This document shows positions 1-8,361 of a stretch of 64,000 nucleotides of DNA, one piece after another. Origin of the DNA: Bradyrhizobiaceae bacterium PARB1 (GTDB lineage Bacteria > Pseudomonadota > Alphaproteobacteria > Rhizobiales > Xanthobacteraceae). Under the pieces are notes generated by a model that did no database searches, was not told where the DNA came from, and worked only from the letters and a program-made list of their open reading frames with translations. Within the stretch, counting starts at the first letter, position 1, and each line of letters starts with the position of its first letter. The DNA is taken from contig NKIY01000003.1 in the NCBI GenBank assembly GCA_002256345.1, forward strand, positions 310,001-374,000. The letters run 5' to 3'. The translations under genes were made by a program, and so were the position numbers.

Positions 1-727
1 CTTCATCACCGCGGCTGACGCCCGGGATGTCTGCATCCAGTTCCCCTCTCACGAGTGCTTCCATGCGCGCACCGAGTTGGCCAAGCGGCGCCGTGATGCT
101 GCGACCGATGAGCCACGCGATCACGGCTGCCACCGCGGCGATCGCCAGCATCGCCAGTCCCAGCGCCCAGATAATCGGCTTCAGATGCGCGTCGAGGTCA
201 TCAAGATAGGCGCCCGTGGCGATAAACATATTCCAGCCCGGAAGAGCCGCTGCGTATCCCATCTTGCGCGACGGCACCGTCTCGTTCGGCCTCTGGAACT
301 CGTACGTCAGGACATGCGAGCCTTTCGCTGCGACGCCGTCACGGAATTCGCGCGTAATCGCCACACCGTTGACAAGCGTGTTCAGCCGGTTGGACCCCGG
401 TTTGAAGCCAGGTAGATGAACCACATCGCCATCCATGGTATAGATGAAGAGATAGTTGCCGTTATCGTAGGTCATCGGCTCGATACGGCGTACCAGCTCG
501 GCCGTGGCCGCTTCCTTGGTGAGCTTGCCCGCAGCAACATCCTTCTGAATGTTGGCGGCGACATTCGTCCCGATCTCGACGATGGATTTCAGCTGCAGCA
601 TTCGCGCGTCGAGCATTTCGCTCTTCATCATCTGGGCCGCGAAGATGCCGGAGGCACAGAGGCCGATCATGGTGACAGCTACCAGGACAACCAGCTTGTA
701 GGTGATACGGATATTGGCGAGCTTCAC
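1..727 (-). CDS. Methyl-accepting chemotaxis receptor, amino-terminal part (cut by window edge)
   Basis: The first 242 codons of a membrane receptor whose output half lies beyond the window. A GTG at 727 follows GGGGGAACG about eight bases upstream, a good ribosome site. The translation shows a first membrane helix (about residues 10-32), a periplasmic domain of about 155 residues with NYLFIYTMDGDVV, typical of single-Cache (sCache_2) ligand-binding domains, a second helix (about 190-212), then ITAPLGQLGARMEAL, the start of a HAMP linker. By family it would sense a small extracellular ligand and control CheA. The ligand cannot be inferred, and a histidine kinase or cyclase with the same front end is not excluded because the output domain is not seen. 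Confidence 0.8.
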   Translation of the reverse strand, partial: MKLANIRITYKLVVLVAVTMIGLCASGIFAAQMMKSEMLDARMLQLKSIVEIGTNVAANIQKDVAAGKLTKEAATAELVRRIEPMTYDNGNYLFIYTMDGDVVHLPGFKPGSNRLNTLVNGVAITREFRDGVAAKGSHVLTYEFQRPNETVPSRKMGYAAALPGWNMFIATGAYLDDLDAHLKPIIWALGLAMLAIAAVAAVIAWLIGRSITAPLGQLGARMEALVRGELDADIPGVSRGDE

Positions 728-869
728 AGTTTCGTTCCCCCAGACGCGCGACTTCAGTCGCTGATTCCGGAATGAACGTACGGGGCCAGAGTTCCCAAAT
801 CCTTACGCCTCGGCCGGGCAACGCCAGTGCGCCGCGCTGACTTCAGCGAAAGATTGTCCGCGGCACGAA

Positions 870-896
870 AAATCCCCGCCTTTCGGGCGGGGATTT
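870..896 (-). terminator. Intrinsic terminator of serA
   Basis: An 11-base-pair perfect stem (870-880 with 886-896, loop of five) is followed on the minus strand by TTTTCG. It lies 30 bases past the serA stop and closes the serC-serA transcription unit. Confidence 0.85.
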
Positions 897-925
897 CGGA
901 AGCATCGGGGGCGATGGGCGGCCCC

Positions 926-2515
926 TCAGAATGCCAACGTCTTCGCCTGCTTCACCTGCGGCAGCGCCTGGACCTTGGCCAACACGTCACCCGGCACCTG
1001 ACCATCGACTTCGACCAGCGCGATGGCGTCGCCGCCCTGGCTCTGGCGACCGAGGTGGAAGGTCGCGATATTGATCTTGGCATCGCCGAGCAACGAGGCG
1101 AAGGCGCCGATGAAGCCGGGCTTGTCTTCATTCGTGATGTAGACCATCGACTTGCCGAATTCGGCATCGACGCGGATGCCCTTGATATCAACGAGACGCG
1201 GCTTGCCATCGGCATAGACCGTGCCGGACACCGCACGTTCCTGCTTGTGGGTGGTCACAGCAATGCTGATCAGGCTTTCATAGTCGCTTTGCGCCGCACG
1301 GACGACTTCGTCCACCACCATGCCGCGTGCATGAGCGACGCTTGGCGCCGATACGACATTGACGTCGCCCAGCATCGGCCGCAGCAGGCCCGACAACGCG
1401 GCTGAAGTCAGCGCCTTGATCTTCATCTCGGCGACAGCGCCTTCATAGGTGATGGTCACCTTGGCGATATCGCTGTCGGTGAGCTGGCCCGCGAAGGAGC
1501 CGAGCTTTTCGGCGAGCTCGATGAACGGCTTCAGCTTCGGCGCCTCTTCGGCAGTAATCGAGGGGAAATTGATCGCGTTGGAGATCGCACCGGAGAGCAG
1601 ATAGTCCGACATCTGCTCGGCGACCTGCAATGCGACGTTCTCCTGCGCCTCGTTGGTGGACGCGCCGAGATGCGGCGTGCAGATCACATTGGGATGGCCG
1701 AACAGCACGTTCTTGGTGGCGGGTTCCTCGACGAAGACGTCAAAGGCCGCGCCGGCGACCTGCCCGCTGTTGAGTGCATCCACCAGCGCCTGCTCATCAA
1801 CCAGACCGCCACGGGCGCAATTGATGATCCGGACGCCCTTCTTCATCTTGGCGATAGCAACCGCGTCGATAATGTTCTTCGTCTTCTCGGTGAGCGGCGT
1901 GTGCAACGTGATGAAGTCGGCGCGCTTGAACAGGTCGTCAAGCTCGACCTTCTCGACGCCGATATCCTTGGCGCGCTCGGGCGACAGGAACGGATCGAAG
2001 GCGATGACCTTCATCTTGAGACCGAGTCCACGATCCGCCGCGATGGCGCCGATATTGCCGCAGCCAATCACACCAAGCGTCTTGCCGGTGATCTCGACGC
2101 CCATGAAGCGGTTCTTCTCCCACTTGCCGGCCTGCGTGGACGCATCGGCCTGCGGGATCTCGCGCGCAAGCGAGAGCATCAGCGTGATGGCATGTTCGGC
2201 CGTCGTGATCGAATTGCCGAACGGCGTGTTCATCACGATGATGCCCTTGGCAGTGGCCGCGGGGATTTCGACATTGTCCACGCCGATACCGGCACGGCCG
2301 ATCACCCTCAGGCGCGTCGCCTTCTCGATGATCTTCGCGGTGGCCTTGGTGGCCGAGCGAATGGCGAGGCCATCATAGTTGCCGATGATCTCGGCAAGCT
2401 TTTCCTTGTCCTTGCCGAGATTGGGCTGGAAATCGACGTCGATGCCGCGATCCTTGAAGATCTGCACGGCAGCAGGAGAAAGAGCGTCGGAAATGAGAAC
2501 TTTGGGAGCGGTCAT
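926..2515 (-). CDS. serA: D-3-phosphoglycerate dehydrogenase
   Basis: Oxidises 3-phosphoglycerate to 3-phosphohydroxypyruvate with NAD, the first step of serine synthesis in the cytoplasm. The 529-residue product begins MTAPKVLISDALS. The frame is open for 45 more codons upstream, but those encode the repeat in the spacer, so ATG 2515 is used. Visible are the substrate-domain core, the nucleotide motif GCGNIG near residue 150, the catalytic regions ARGGLVDE and HLGAST, an intervening ASB-type domain, and a carboxy-terminal ACT domain (VYITNEDKPGFIGAFASLLG) that in relatives binds serine for feedback inhibition. The length matches long SerA enzymes. It lies 149 bases downstream of serC on the same strand and is probably co-transcribed. 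Confidence 0.96.
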   Translation of the reverse strand: MTAPKVLISDALSPAAVQIFKDRGIDVDFQPNLGKDKEKLAEIIGNYDGLAIRSATKATAKIIEKATRLRVIGRAGIGVDNVEIPAATAKGIIVMNTPFGNSITTAEHAITLMLSLAREIPQADASTQAGKWEKNRFMGVEITGKTLGVIGCGNIGAIAADRGLGLKMKVIAFDPFLSPERAKDIGVEKVELDDLFKRADFITLHTPLTEKTKNIIDAVAIAKMKKGVRIINCARGGLVDEQALVDALNSGQVAGAAFDVFVEEPATKNVLFGHPNVICTPHLGASTNEAQENVALQVAEQMSDYLLSGAISNAINFPSITAEEAPKLKPFIELAEKLGSFAGQLTDSDIAKVTITYEGAVAEMKIKALTSAALSGLLRPMLGDVNVVSAPSVAHARGMVVDEVVRAAQSDYESLISIAVTTHKQERAVSGTVYADGKPRLVDIKGIRVDAEFGKSMVYITNEDKPGFIGAFASLLGDAKINIATFHLGRQSQGGDAIALVEVDGQVPGDVLAKVQALPQVKQAKTLAF

Positions 2516-2604
2516 GGGATATGATCCTCGAAATGGCTGAAGGCATTCGACCACGTCATCCACGAGCCACAGCGCGAAGCGCGGCTTCGCTGGAGTTCCC
2601 GCGG

Positions 2605-2643
2605 ATCCATCTTTGAAGATGGATGGCCGGGTCAAGCCCGGCC
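2605..2643. repeat. Double-hairpin dispersed repeat in the serC-serA spacer
   Basis: Two adjacent perfect hairpins: ATCCATCTT with AAGATGGAT (2605-2613 / 2616-2624) and GGCCGGG with CCCGGCC (2625-2631 / 2637-2643). The second part reads MAGLDPAIH-like on the minus strand, a signature I recall from a very common intergenic repeat of Bradyrhizobium relatives. Inside an operon it may act as an mRNA stem that changes the serC to serA ratio. Confidence 0.75.
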
Positions 2644-2664
2644 ATGACACACGCTAATTGCTCG

Positions 2665-3837
2665 TTACGCCGCCTTGGCGAGCGAGGCCTTGGTCTCGGC
2701 GAAGGCCCAGTCGATCCACTGTGTGAGGATCTCGACATCCCCGGCTTCCACCGTGGCGCCGCACCAAATGCGGAGGCCCGCCGGCGCATCGCGATAATGC
2801 GCGAAGTCGAAGCCGGCATTTTCCTTCTCGACCGCCGCGACCAGCTTCTTGGCGAAGTCGGCCTGAGCGTCCGGTGAGAGCGCAGTGATGGCGGGATCGA
2901 CCACCTTCATGCACACCGACGTGTTGGAACGGATCGCCGGATCCGCCGCAAGAAAATCCACCCAAGGCGTCTTCTTCTGCCAGTCCGACAAGACCTTGGT
3001 GTTGGCATCCGCGCGTGCGATCAGGCCCTTGAGGCCCCCAGCCGACTTCGCCCAGTTCAGCGCATCGAGATAGTCCTCGACGCAGAGCATCGACGGTGTG
3101 TTGATGGTCTCGCCAACGAAGATGCCTTCGTTCAGCTTGCCGCCCTTGGTCATGCGGAAAATCTTCGGCAGCGGCCACGGCGGCGTGTAGCTCTCGAGAC
3201 GCGCGACAGCGCGCGGTGAAAGGACGAGCATGCCATGCGCGGCTTCGCCGCCCAGCGCCTTCTGCCAGGAGAAGGTGACGACATCCAGCTTCGCCCAATC
3301 CAGCGGCTGCGCGAAAGCGGCCGAGGTGGCGTCGCAAATGGTCAGGCCTTCGCGATCGGCCTTGATCCAGTCGGCATTCGGCACGCGCACGCCGGAGGTG
3401 GTGCCGTTCCAGGTGAACACCACGTCGCTGTTCGGATCGACCTTGGACAGATCCGGCAGCTCGCCATAACCGGCATGCAGCTTCACAACGTCCTTGAGCT
3501 TGAGCTCCTTGACGATGTCCGAAACCCAGCCTTCGCCGAAGGACTCCCACGCGATGGTGGTGACGGGACGCGGGCCAAGCAGCGACCACAGCGCCATCTC
3601 GACGGCGCCCGTATCCGAGGCCGGCACGATGCCGATGCGATAATCGGCAGGCACTTCAAGCACTTCACGCGTCAGATCGATCGCGAGTTTGAGCTTGTTC
3701 TTGCCGATCTTCGCACGGTGCGAACGGCCAAGAGCTGCGTCAGTGAGTTTTCCGGGGGTCCAGCCGGGGCGCTTGGCGCAGGGGCCGGAGGAGAAATGCG
3801 GCACATTCGGCCGCGAAGCGGGCTTCGCTGCAGTCAT
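2665..3837 (-). CDS. serC: Phosphoserine aminotransferase
   Basis: Transfers an amino group from glutamate to 3-phosphohydroxypyruvate to give phosphoserine, the second step of serine synthesis. It is also able to act in pyridoxal phosphate synthesis in many bacteria. The 390-residue fold-type-I PLP enzyme begins [20 protein letters not shown], and HFSSGPC is typical of this family's start. The [14 protein letters not shown] segment near residue 190 carries the PLP-binding lysine. It is the longer rhizobial-type SerC rather than the 360-residue E. coli type. An RNA leader precedes the start and serA follows, so it is the promoter-proximal gene of the serine operon. Confidence 0.95.
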   Translation of the reverse strand: MTAAKPASRPNVPHFSSGPCAKRPGWTPGKLTDAALGRSHRAKIGKNKLKLAIDLTREVLEVPADYRIGIVPASDTGAVEMALWSLLGPRPVTTIAWESFGEGWVSDIVKELKLKDVVKLHAGYGELPDLSKVDPNSDVVFTWNGTTSGVRVPNADWIKADREGLTICDATSAAFAQPLDWAKLDVVTFSWQKALGGEAAHGMLVLSPRAVARLESYTPPWPLPKIFRMTKGGKLNEGIFVGETINTPSMLCVEDYLDALNWAKSAGGLKGLIARADANTKVLSDWQKKTPWVDFLAADPAIRSNTSVCMKVVDPAITALSPDAQADFAKKLVAAVEKENAGFDFAHYRDAPAGLRIWCGATVEAGDVEILTQWIDWAFAETKASLAKAA

Positions 3838-3840
3838 CGT

Positions 3841-3878
3841 CTATCCTTCCAGATAGTAAGCCTCCCGTTGGGGGGAGG
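3841..3878 (-). promoter_or_regulatory. Candidate serC-leader RNA element
   Basis: The minus-strand leader directly before the serC ATG can form two hairpins: CCTCCC/GGGAGG (3873-3878 with 3861-3866, loop six) and CTATC/GATAG (3852-3856 with 3841-3845). The second hairpin's loop and descending side contain GGAAGGA, the ribosome site, so folding would hide translation initiation. This matches my memory of the alphaproteobacterial serC RNA motif found upstream of serC. The family assignment is from memory; the pairing is seen in the sequence. Confidence 0.6.
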
Positions 3879-3957
3879 TGTCCCGAGACCGCAAATATGG
3901 GAAAGGCCGCGAAGCGTCAAGCGACTTCGAAGCCCTCACGAGCGATTGATGATGCGG

Positions 3958-4182
3958 TCAGACGGCGCTTTCTACCGATCCGGTGCCGCTATCGCCTTGA
4001 CCGTCGGCATCCCGGTCATCGAGCGACGGTTCAGCCAACGCCAGCGGCGCATCTTCCAACAACTCTTGAGCTTCGACCACCAGCTGCGCAGCCCTTCGTC
4101 TGCTCCCCATCTTCATCACGCTCTGGTCAGCGACCTTCACGACATAATCGGTACCGATTTTCTCAATGGAGTAATTTTTCAT
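3958..4182 (-). CDS. Small conserved hypothetical protein (74 aa)
   Basis: A 74-residue protein starting MKNYSIEKIGTDYVVKVADQ. An ATG six bases upstream (4188) is possible, but TTGGA sits at proper spacing only for 4182. The first 50 residues look like a compact beta-beta-helix unit with a basic SRRRAAQLV helix; the tail is acidic and low in complexity. I recall similar unnamed proteins in Bradyrhizobium genomes but know no function. It stands alone between the serC leader and the beta-barrel genes. It is too small for an enzyme; a nucleic-acid or protein binder would fit but is not shown. Confidence 0.6.
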   Translation of the reverse strand: MKNYSIEKIGTDYVVKVADQSVMKMGSRRRAAQLVVEAQELLEDAPLALAEPSLDDRDADGQGDSGTGSVESAV

Positions 4183-4355
4183 GCTCATTCCAACGTCCCA
4201 GACGTGGATAGATACGTCGCCAAATCCCGGCCGTTCCGAAACAAACACCTTCGGAGCCGTGCTGGTTTATGGACCGTTAACCAGATCGCAGAATGACGCC
4301 GCCGCATGATACCGCGCCATCGGCAGGCGCCATTGATCAACGCTTCCAGATACAA

Positions 4356-4384
4356 AAATAGCAGCAATTACATTGCTGCTATTT
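4356..4384 (-). terminator. Intrinsic terminator after the first beta-barrel gene
   Basis: A 12-base-pair stem AAATAGCAGCAA with TTGCTGCTATTT (4356-4367 / 4373-4384) is followed on the minus strand by TTTTGTA. It lies 32 bases past the stop of the gene at 4416-5243. Confidence 0.85.
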
Positions 4385-4415
4385 CGTTGTCTCTCTGACA
4401 GATACTGCGCAGCGT

Positions 4416-5243
4416 TCAGAACTTGTAGCCGACGCCTGCGCGCACGGTATTGATCGACGTTTCAACCTGCGATGTGAAGCGGATGTATTCCCACTCGCCG
4501 CGCAGGAACAGGCCACCGACGATCTCCATGTCGAAGCCGAGACCCGCGGTGTAGCCATAGATCAGATGGCTATACTTGCCATCCTCGAGCGAGTTGCTGA
4601 GTTGGCGTCCCAGGAAACTGGGCGGCGTCGTCGACCCTGGCCCTGCCGCGACAAAATCGCTGACAAAAGCCGTTCGCACGATATTGGCCTGCCCCAGCGC
4701 CAAGCCACCGAAAGCATAGGGGAGGAAGTTGCCGAAAGCATAGCCGGCACGGGCGCGGAACGTACCCATATCGCTGATGGCGATCGAGCTCGAAGCGCTC
4801 GACGTTACCGAATGATAGTTGTTGTCCGAGAGTAGGCTGTAGCGCGACATTTCACCGGATGACACGCCGCCGAACTTGCCGCGAACGTAGTTCAGCTCCA
4901 GGCCGATGACGATATCGTCCCACTGCGAGTTATAACCCGCGAACCCACCATAGACTTCGGAGTGACCGGACTGGTTGGTGAAGCTGAGCGGCCATGACGT
5001 GACGCCCGACTCACGGCCAACCAGCGTATTTGCGACCAAACTCGACGTCAGGTCGGAATTGGAGCCACCAAATTTGGTGTCGCCAGAACCGTAGCCGGCC
5101 TGTGCGCCGATATAGAAGCCATCCCACATGCGCCGAGGTGCGATCGGCTCATCCTGAAACGAGCCACGAAGAAACGGAAGATCGGCGGCCTGCGCGGCCT
5201 GACCGAAACAGACGGCGACAGCGGCAATCAGAAAGCTACGCAT
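4416..5243 (-). CDS. Outer-membrane beta-barrel protein (Omp31/RopB-like)
   Basis: A secreted beta-barrel of about 275 residues. It has a signal peptide (MRSFLIAAVAVCFGQAAQA, cleaved before AD), then the WDGFYIGAQAGYGSGD motif usual for the first strand of the rhizobial Omp25/31 family, alternating strands, and a final VRAGVGYKF ending in the aromatic residue needed for BAM-mediated insertion. ATG 5243 and GTG 5246 are adjacent; GAGGA lies 6-9 bases upstream of both. It is followed by its own terminator and sits beside a second barrel gene, but each has its own terminator, so they are probably separate units. Role: envelope structure or a small pore; no substrate can be assigned. Confidence 0.85.
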   Translation of the reverse strand: MRSFLIAAVAVCFGQAAQAADLPFLRGSFQDEPIAPRRMWDGFYIGAQAGYGSGDTKFGGSNSDLTSSLVANTLVGRESGVTSWPLSFTNQSGHSEVYGGFAGYNSQWDDIVIGLELNYVRGKFGGVSSGEMSRYSLLSDNNYHSVTSSASSSIAISDMGTFRARAGYAFGNFLPYAFGGLALGQANIVRTAFVSDFVAAGPGSTTPPSFLGRQLSNSLEDGKYSHLIYGYTAGLGFDMEIVGGLFLRGEWEYIRFTSQVETSINTVRAGVGYKF

Positions 5244-5331
5244 CACGACAATTCCTCAACTCACCAATTGGGTTGATCATGCGGCGTTAACCTTAACCGT
5301 TGGTTGCCATCGTACCGCTCGCGCAAAACAA

Positions 5332-5357
5332 AACGGCGCGGATGATCCCGCGCCGTT
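5332..5357 (-). terminator. Intrinsic terminator after the second beta-barrel gene
   Basis: A perfect 10-base-pair stem AACGGCGCGG / CCGCGCCGTT (5332-5341 / 5348-5357) is followed on the minus strand by TTTGTTTTGCG. It lies 37 bases past the stop at 5394. Confidence 0.85.
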
Positions 5358-5393
5358 AAGCAGTATTAAGTTGGGAGCACGCGAAACGCGCGC

Positions 5394-6233
5394 TTAGCCC
5401 TTGCGGATCAGCGGGGGCGGCGGCGGTGCGTAAACCGGCGCAGCATCCAGGTTCCAGCGGACGCCGAGGCGAACGTCCTGCGAGGTCAGGTTGCGATACT
5501 GGAACGAGGACTGTCCCTGAACGAAGTTATCGTAGGAACGACCATAGCCATGAACCGCGGTGCCGAGATCGAGGTAGCGATAGGCCAGTTCAACCGTGAA
5601 GTTGTTATTGACCTTGTAGGCGAGACCAGCGTGCGCAGCCCATGCGAGATTGGTCTTGGAAGCGCCATCAGCAAAATATGAGCCGGGGATACCGTTCGAG
5701 AGACCGACATCCTGCATACCTGTCGTGGTGACGTTGGCAAAGCCGACACCCGCACCCACGAACGGCGTGATACACCACCAGGTGCCGAGATCGACATAGG
5801 CGTTCACCAGGCCGACCCAGCTCTTGTAGCCGCCATTATAGCTGTCAGACAGCGGACCGCCCGGATTGTAGGTGATGAAATCGACGCCGGTGTAGTTCAC
5901 CTTCGAGCGATACTCACCGGTGATATCAGCGCGGAACCAGTTGTTGAATTGGTAACCGACACCAAGACCGTAGGACATGCCGCTTGAGAAGCCAGCGCCA
6001 CCGCGCAGGAGCTGCGTGTTGTTGGCGGCGAACGTGTCCATATCACGATAGTGCAGGTTGCCGGACGTATTGGTCATCCCGATGTCGCCACGCAGATACC
6101 AGCCACCAAAATCTTCGACGGGGGGCGGCGCATACATGGCAGGCGGGGGAGCGATCGGCATGTCAGCGGCGAAAACCGCGGTCGACATCAGAGAAGCCGC
6201 ACCGGCGGCCAGTATAAATTTCACGCTACGCAT
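5394..6233 (-). CDS. Outer-membrane beta-barrel protein
   Basis: A 279-residue secreted barrel. The signal peptide MRSVKFILAAGAASLMSTAV is followed by FAAD and a proline-rich linker (PIAPPPAMYAPPPVEDF), then GGWYLRGDIGMTN, the usual first strand of this outer-membrane family. The end, APVYAPPPPPLIRKG, is a second proline-rich segment after the last strand, unlike the neighbouring barrel, which ends on phenylalanine. ATG 6233 is preferred over 6242 because AAGGA lies nine bases before it. A TTAA-N7-TTAA site lies about 90 bases upstream. Expected to sit in the outer membrane; function unknown. It is related in plan, but not closely in sequence, to the protein at 4416-5243. Confidence 0.82.
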   Translation of the reverse strand: MRSVKFILAAGAASLMSTAVFAADMPIAPPPAMYAPPPVEDFGGWYLRGDIGMTNTSGNLHYRDMDTFAANNTQLLRGGAGFSSGMSYGLGVGYQFNNWFRADITGEYRSKVNYTGVDFITYNPGGPLSDSYNGGYKSWVGLVNAYVDLGTWWCITPFVGAGVGFANVTTTGMQDVGLSNGIPGSYFADGASKTNLAWAAHAGLAYKVNNNFTVELAYRYLDLGTAVHGYGRSYDNFVQGQSSFQYRNLTSQDVRLGVRWNLDAAPVYAPPPPPLIRKG

Positions 6234-6317
6234 TGGCTTCATCCTTGTTGGGCCAGGGAGGCAAACGAACGAGGCCTCCCACTCGGAAACTCACAGACGG
6301 ACGATGACACCAATGTC

Positions 6318-6332
6318 TTAAGCGGCACTTAA
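6318..6332. promoter_or_regulatory. Candidate CtrA-binding box
   Basis: TTAA-GCGGCAC-TTAA followed by C is an exact match to the TTAA-N7-TTAAC consensus of the cell-cycle regulator CtrA. It sits about 85-100 bases upstream of the beta-barrel start at 6233, a usual promoter distance. Another TTAAGG half-site in the opposite sense follows at 6342. Binding is inferred only. Confidence 0.45.
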
Positions 6333-6447
6333 CCCTAACAATTAAGGTTGATAATCGATGACGAGAACATGTGCGACCTTCATCGATCGTCACGCCAGCG
6401 CCTAAACTCCTAACGGGAGTTTACGATTGTGTAGTTCCAGCACGCAA

Positions 6448-6473
6448 AAACGCCGCGCATCGGCGCGGCGTTT
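6448..6473 (-). terminator. Intrinsic terminator of glmM
   Basis: An 11-base-pair stem AAACGCCGCGC / GCGCGGCGTTT (6448-6458 / 6463-6473) with a four-base loop is followed on the minus strand by TTGCGTG after the stem's own Ts. It lies 34 bases downstream of the glmM stop. Confidence 0.85.
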
Positions 6474-6506
6474 GCAATCTCTTAATGACCTGAACGCGTA
6501 CGAGTT

Positions 6507-7853
6507 TTAGGCCGCGGCGGCGTGTCCCAGGGCATGCACGATCGTGTCGACGACTTCCTCGACCATCACGCGGTCGTCGCCCTCGCCCATCACGCGGATC
6601 ACCGGTTCGGTTCCCGACGGCCGGATCAGGAGTCGACCATGACCGTTCAGGCGTTGCTCTGCAGCAGCGATGGTGGATTTCACCTCTGCATCGTCGAGCG
6701 GCTTGCCGCTGCGATAGCGCACATTCTTGAGAATCTGCGGCAACGGATCGAACAGGTGACAGACTTCCGATACCGGCCGGCCGAGCTTCTGCACCACCGC
6801 GAGCACTTGCAACGCGGCGACGAAGCCATCGCCGGTGGTCGCATAGTCGGACATGATGATATGGCCAGACGGCTCGCCACCGACATTGTAGCCGTTCTGC
6901 AGCATCTGCTCGAGCACGTAACGATCGCCCACTGCGGTGCGGACCAGTTCGATGCCGTGTCCTTGCAGGAATCGCTCGAGACCGAGATTGGACATCACCG
7001 TGGAGACGATGCCGGGCTTCGCCAGACGTCCATCATCCTTCCAGCTCTGCGCGATCACGGCCAGCAATTGGTCGCCGTCGACCACATGGCCGCGCTCGTC
7101 GACGATGATGACGCGATCGGCGTCGCCATCGAGCGCGATGCCGATATCGGCACGCATCTCGCGCACCTTGCGGCTGAGCGCTTCCGGCGCCGTCGATCCG
7201 CATTCCTTGTTGATGTTGAAACCATCCGGTTCGACGCCGATGGAGATGACATCGGCACCGAGCTCCCACAGCGCTTCAGGCACCACCTTGTAGGCCGCGC
7301 CATTGGCGCAATCGACCACCACACGCAGGCCCTCGAGGCTGAGATCGCGCGGCAGCGTGCGCTTGGCAAATTCGATGTAGCGGTCATGCACGCCATCGAT
7401 GCGGCGGGCGCGGCCAAGGCTGGCGCTCTGCGACAGCTTGCGGTCGAGATTCTCGTCGAGCAGTTCCTCGATCTGCTTCTCGACGTCATCGGAAAGCTTG
7501 AAGCCAAGCGGACCGAACAGCTTGATGCCGTTATCCTCGAACAGATTGTGCGACGCCGAAATCATCACGCCGAGATCGGCGCGCATAGATTTGGTGAGCA
7601 TGGCCACCGCCGGCGTCGGCATCGGGCCGACCAGCAGCACGTCCATACCCACCGAGGTAAAGCCGGCCACCATCGCGTTTTCGATCATGTAGCCGGACAG
7701 GCGCGTGTCCTTGCCGATCACCACCCGGTGGCGATGATCGCCCCGCTGGAACACGAGACCAGCAGCCTGCCCGACCTTGAGCGCCAGTTCCGGCGTGATC
7801 AGCCCATTGGCACGCCCGCGAATGCCGTCCGTTCCGAAATATTTGCGGCTCAT
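6507..7853 (-). CDS. glmM: Phosphoglucosamine mutase
   Basis: Interconverts glucosamine-6-phosphate and glucosamine-1-phosphate, feeding UDP-N-acetylglucosamine for peptidoglycan and lipid A. The 448-residue alpha-D-phosphohexomutase begins [16 protein letters not shown], the standard GlmM start; an ATG five codons upstream is unlikely. Motifs are the phospho-serine loop MISASHN near residue 100, the magnesium loop ALDGDADR near residue 243, the sugar-binding GGEPSGH and the phosphate-binding [12 protein letters not shown] near the end. The length is normal. The gene is alone between small genes and has its own terminator. In many bacteria it follows folP and ftsH, but here no such neighbour is present. 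Confidence 0.96.
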   Translation of the reverse strand: MSRKYFGTDGIRGRANGLITPELALKVGQAAGLVFQRGDHRHRVVIGKDTRLSGYMIENAMVAGFTSVGMDVLLVGPMPTPAVAMLTKSMRADLGVMISASHNLFEDNGIKLFGPLGFKLSDDVEKQIEELLDENLDRKLSQSASLGRARRIDGVHDRYIEFAKRTLPRDLSLEGLRVVVDCANGAAYKVVPEALWELGADVISIGVEPDGFNINKECGSTAPEALSRKVREMRADIGIALDGDADRVIIVDERGHVVDGDQLLAVIAQSWKDDGRLAKPGIVSTVMSNLGLERFLQGHGIELVRTAVGDRYVLEQMLQNGYNVGGEPSGHIIMSDYATTGDGFVAALQVLAVVQKLGRPVSEVCHLFDPLPQILKNVRYRSGKPLDDAEVKSTIAAAEQRLNGHGRLLIRPSGTEPVIRVMGEGDDRVMVEEVVDTIVHALGHAAAA

Positions 7854-8068
7854 TGGTACCCCCGTCACGCCTGCCCGTCGCAGGCGCCAAAATCCATTCC
7901 GGCCTGCCGGTGATACCGCGGCCGCATATGTGACGGTCTTATAAGGCTACGGCGCCTAAATTCCCTTCAAGAAATATGATGAATCATTACCGAGGCCGCC
8001 AGCTTCAACACCCATAACCTATTGAACAGGCGTTATTTTCCCGAAAAGGCGCCCCAACGCAAGCCTCT

Positions 8069-8251
<183 letters not shown>

Positions 8252-8361
8252 TCACCCCTTGGAATTCGACGACATGTCGATGACAAGATAGATGTGGCGC
8301 AACAGCTAACCATGCTACATGACCCCGCAACAAGAAATTGCAAGAACGGCTGGGAGCTTTC

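Noticed and set aside
2516-2650. Forty-five codon extension of serA upstream of ATG 2515
   Set aside because: The extension is encoded by the dispersed repeat and does not fit the SerA family start MTAPKVLIS.
6522-7913. Long open frame on the plus strand opposite glmM (about 463 codons)
   Set aside because: It is the mirror of a well-recognised glmM gene; high G+C third positions leave antisense frames open. The product is His/Asp/Ala-rich with no fold signature.
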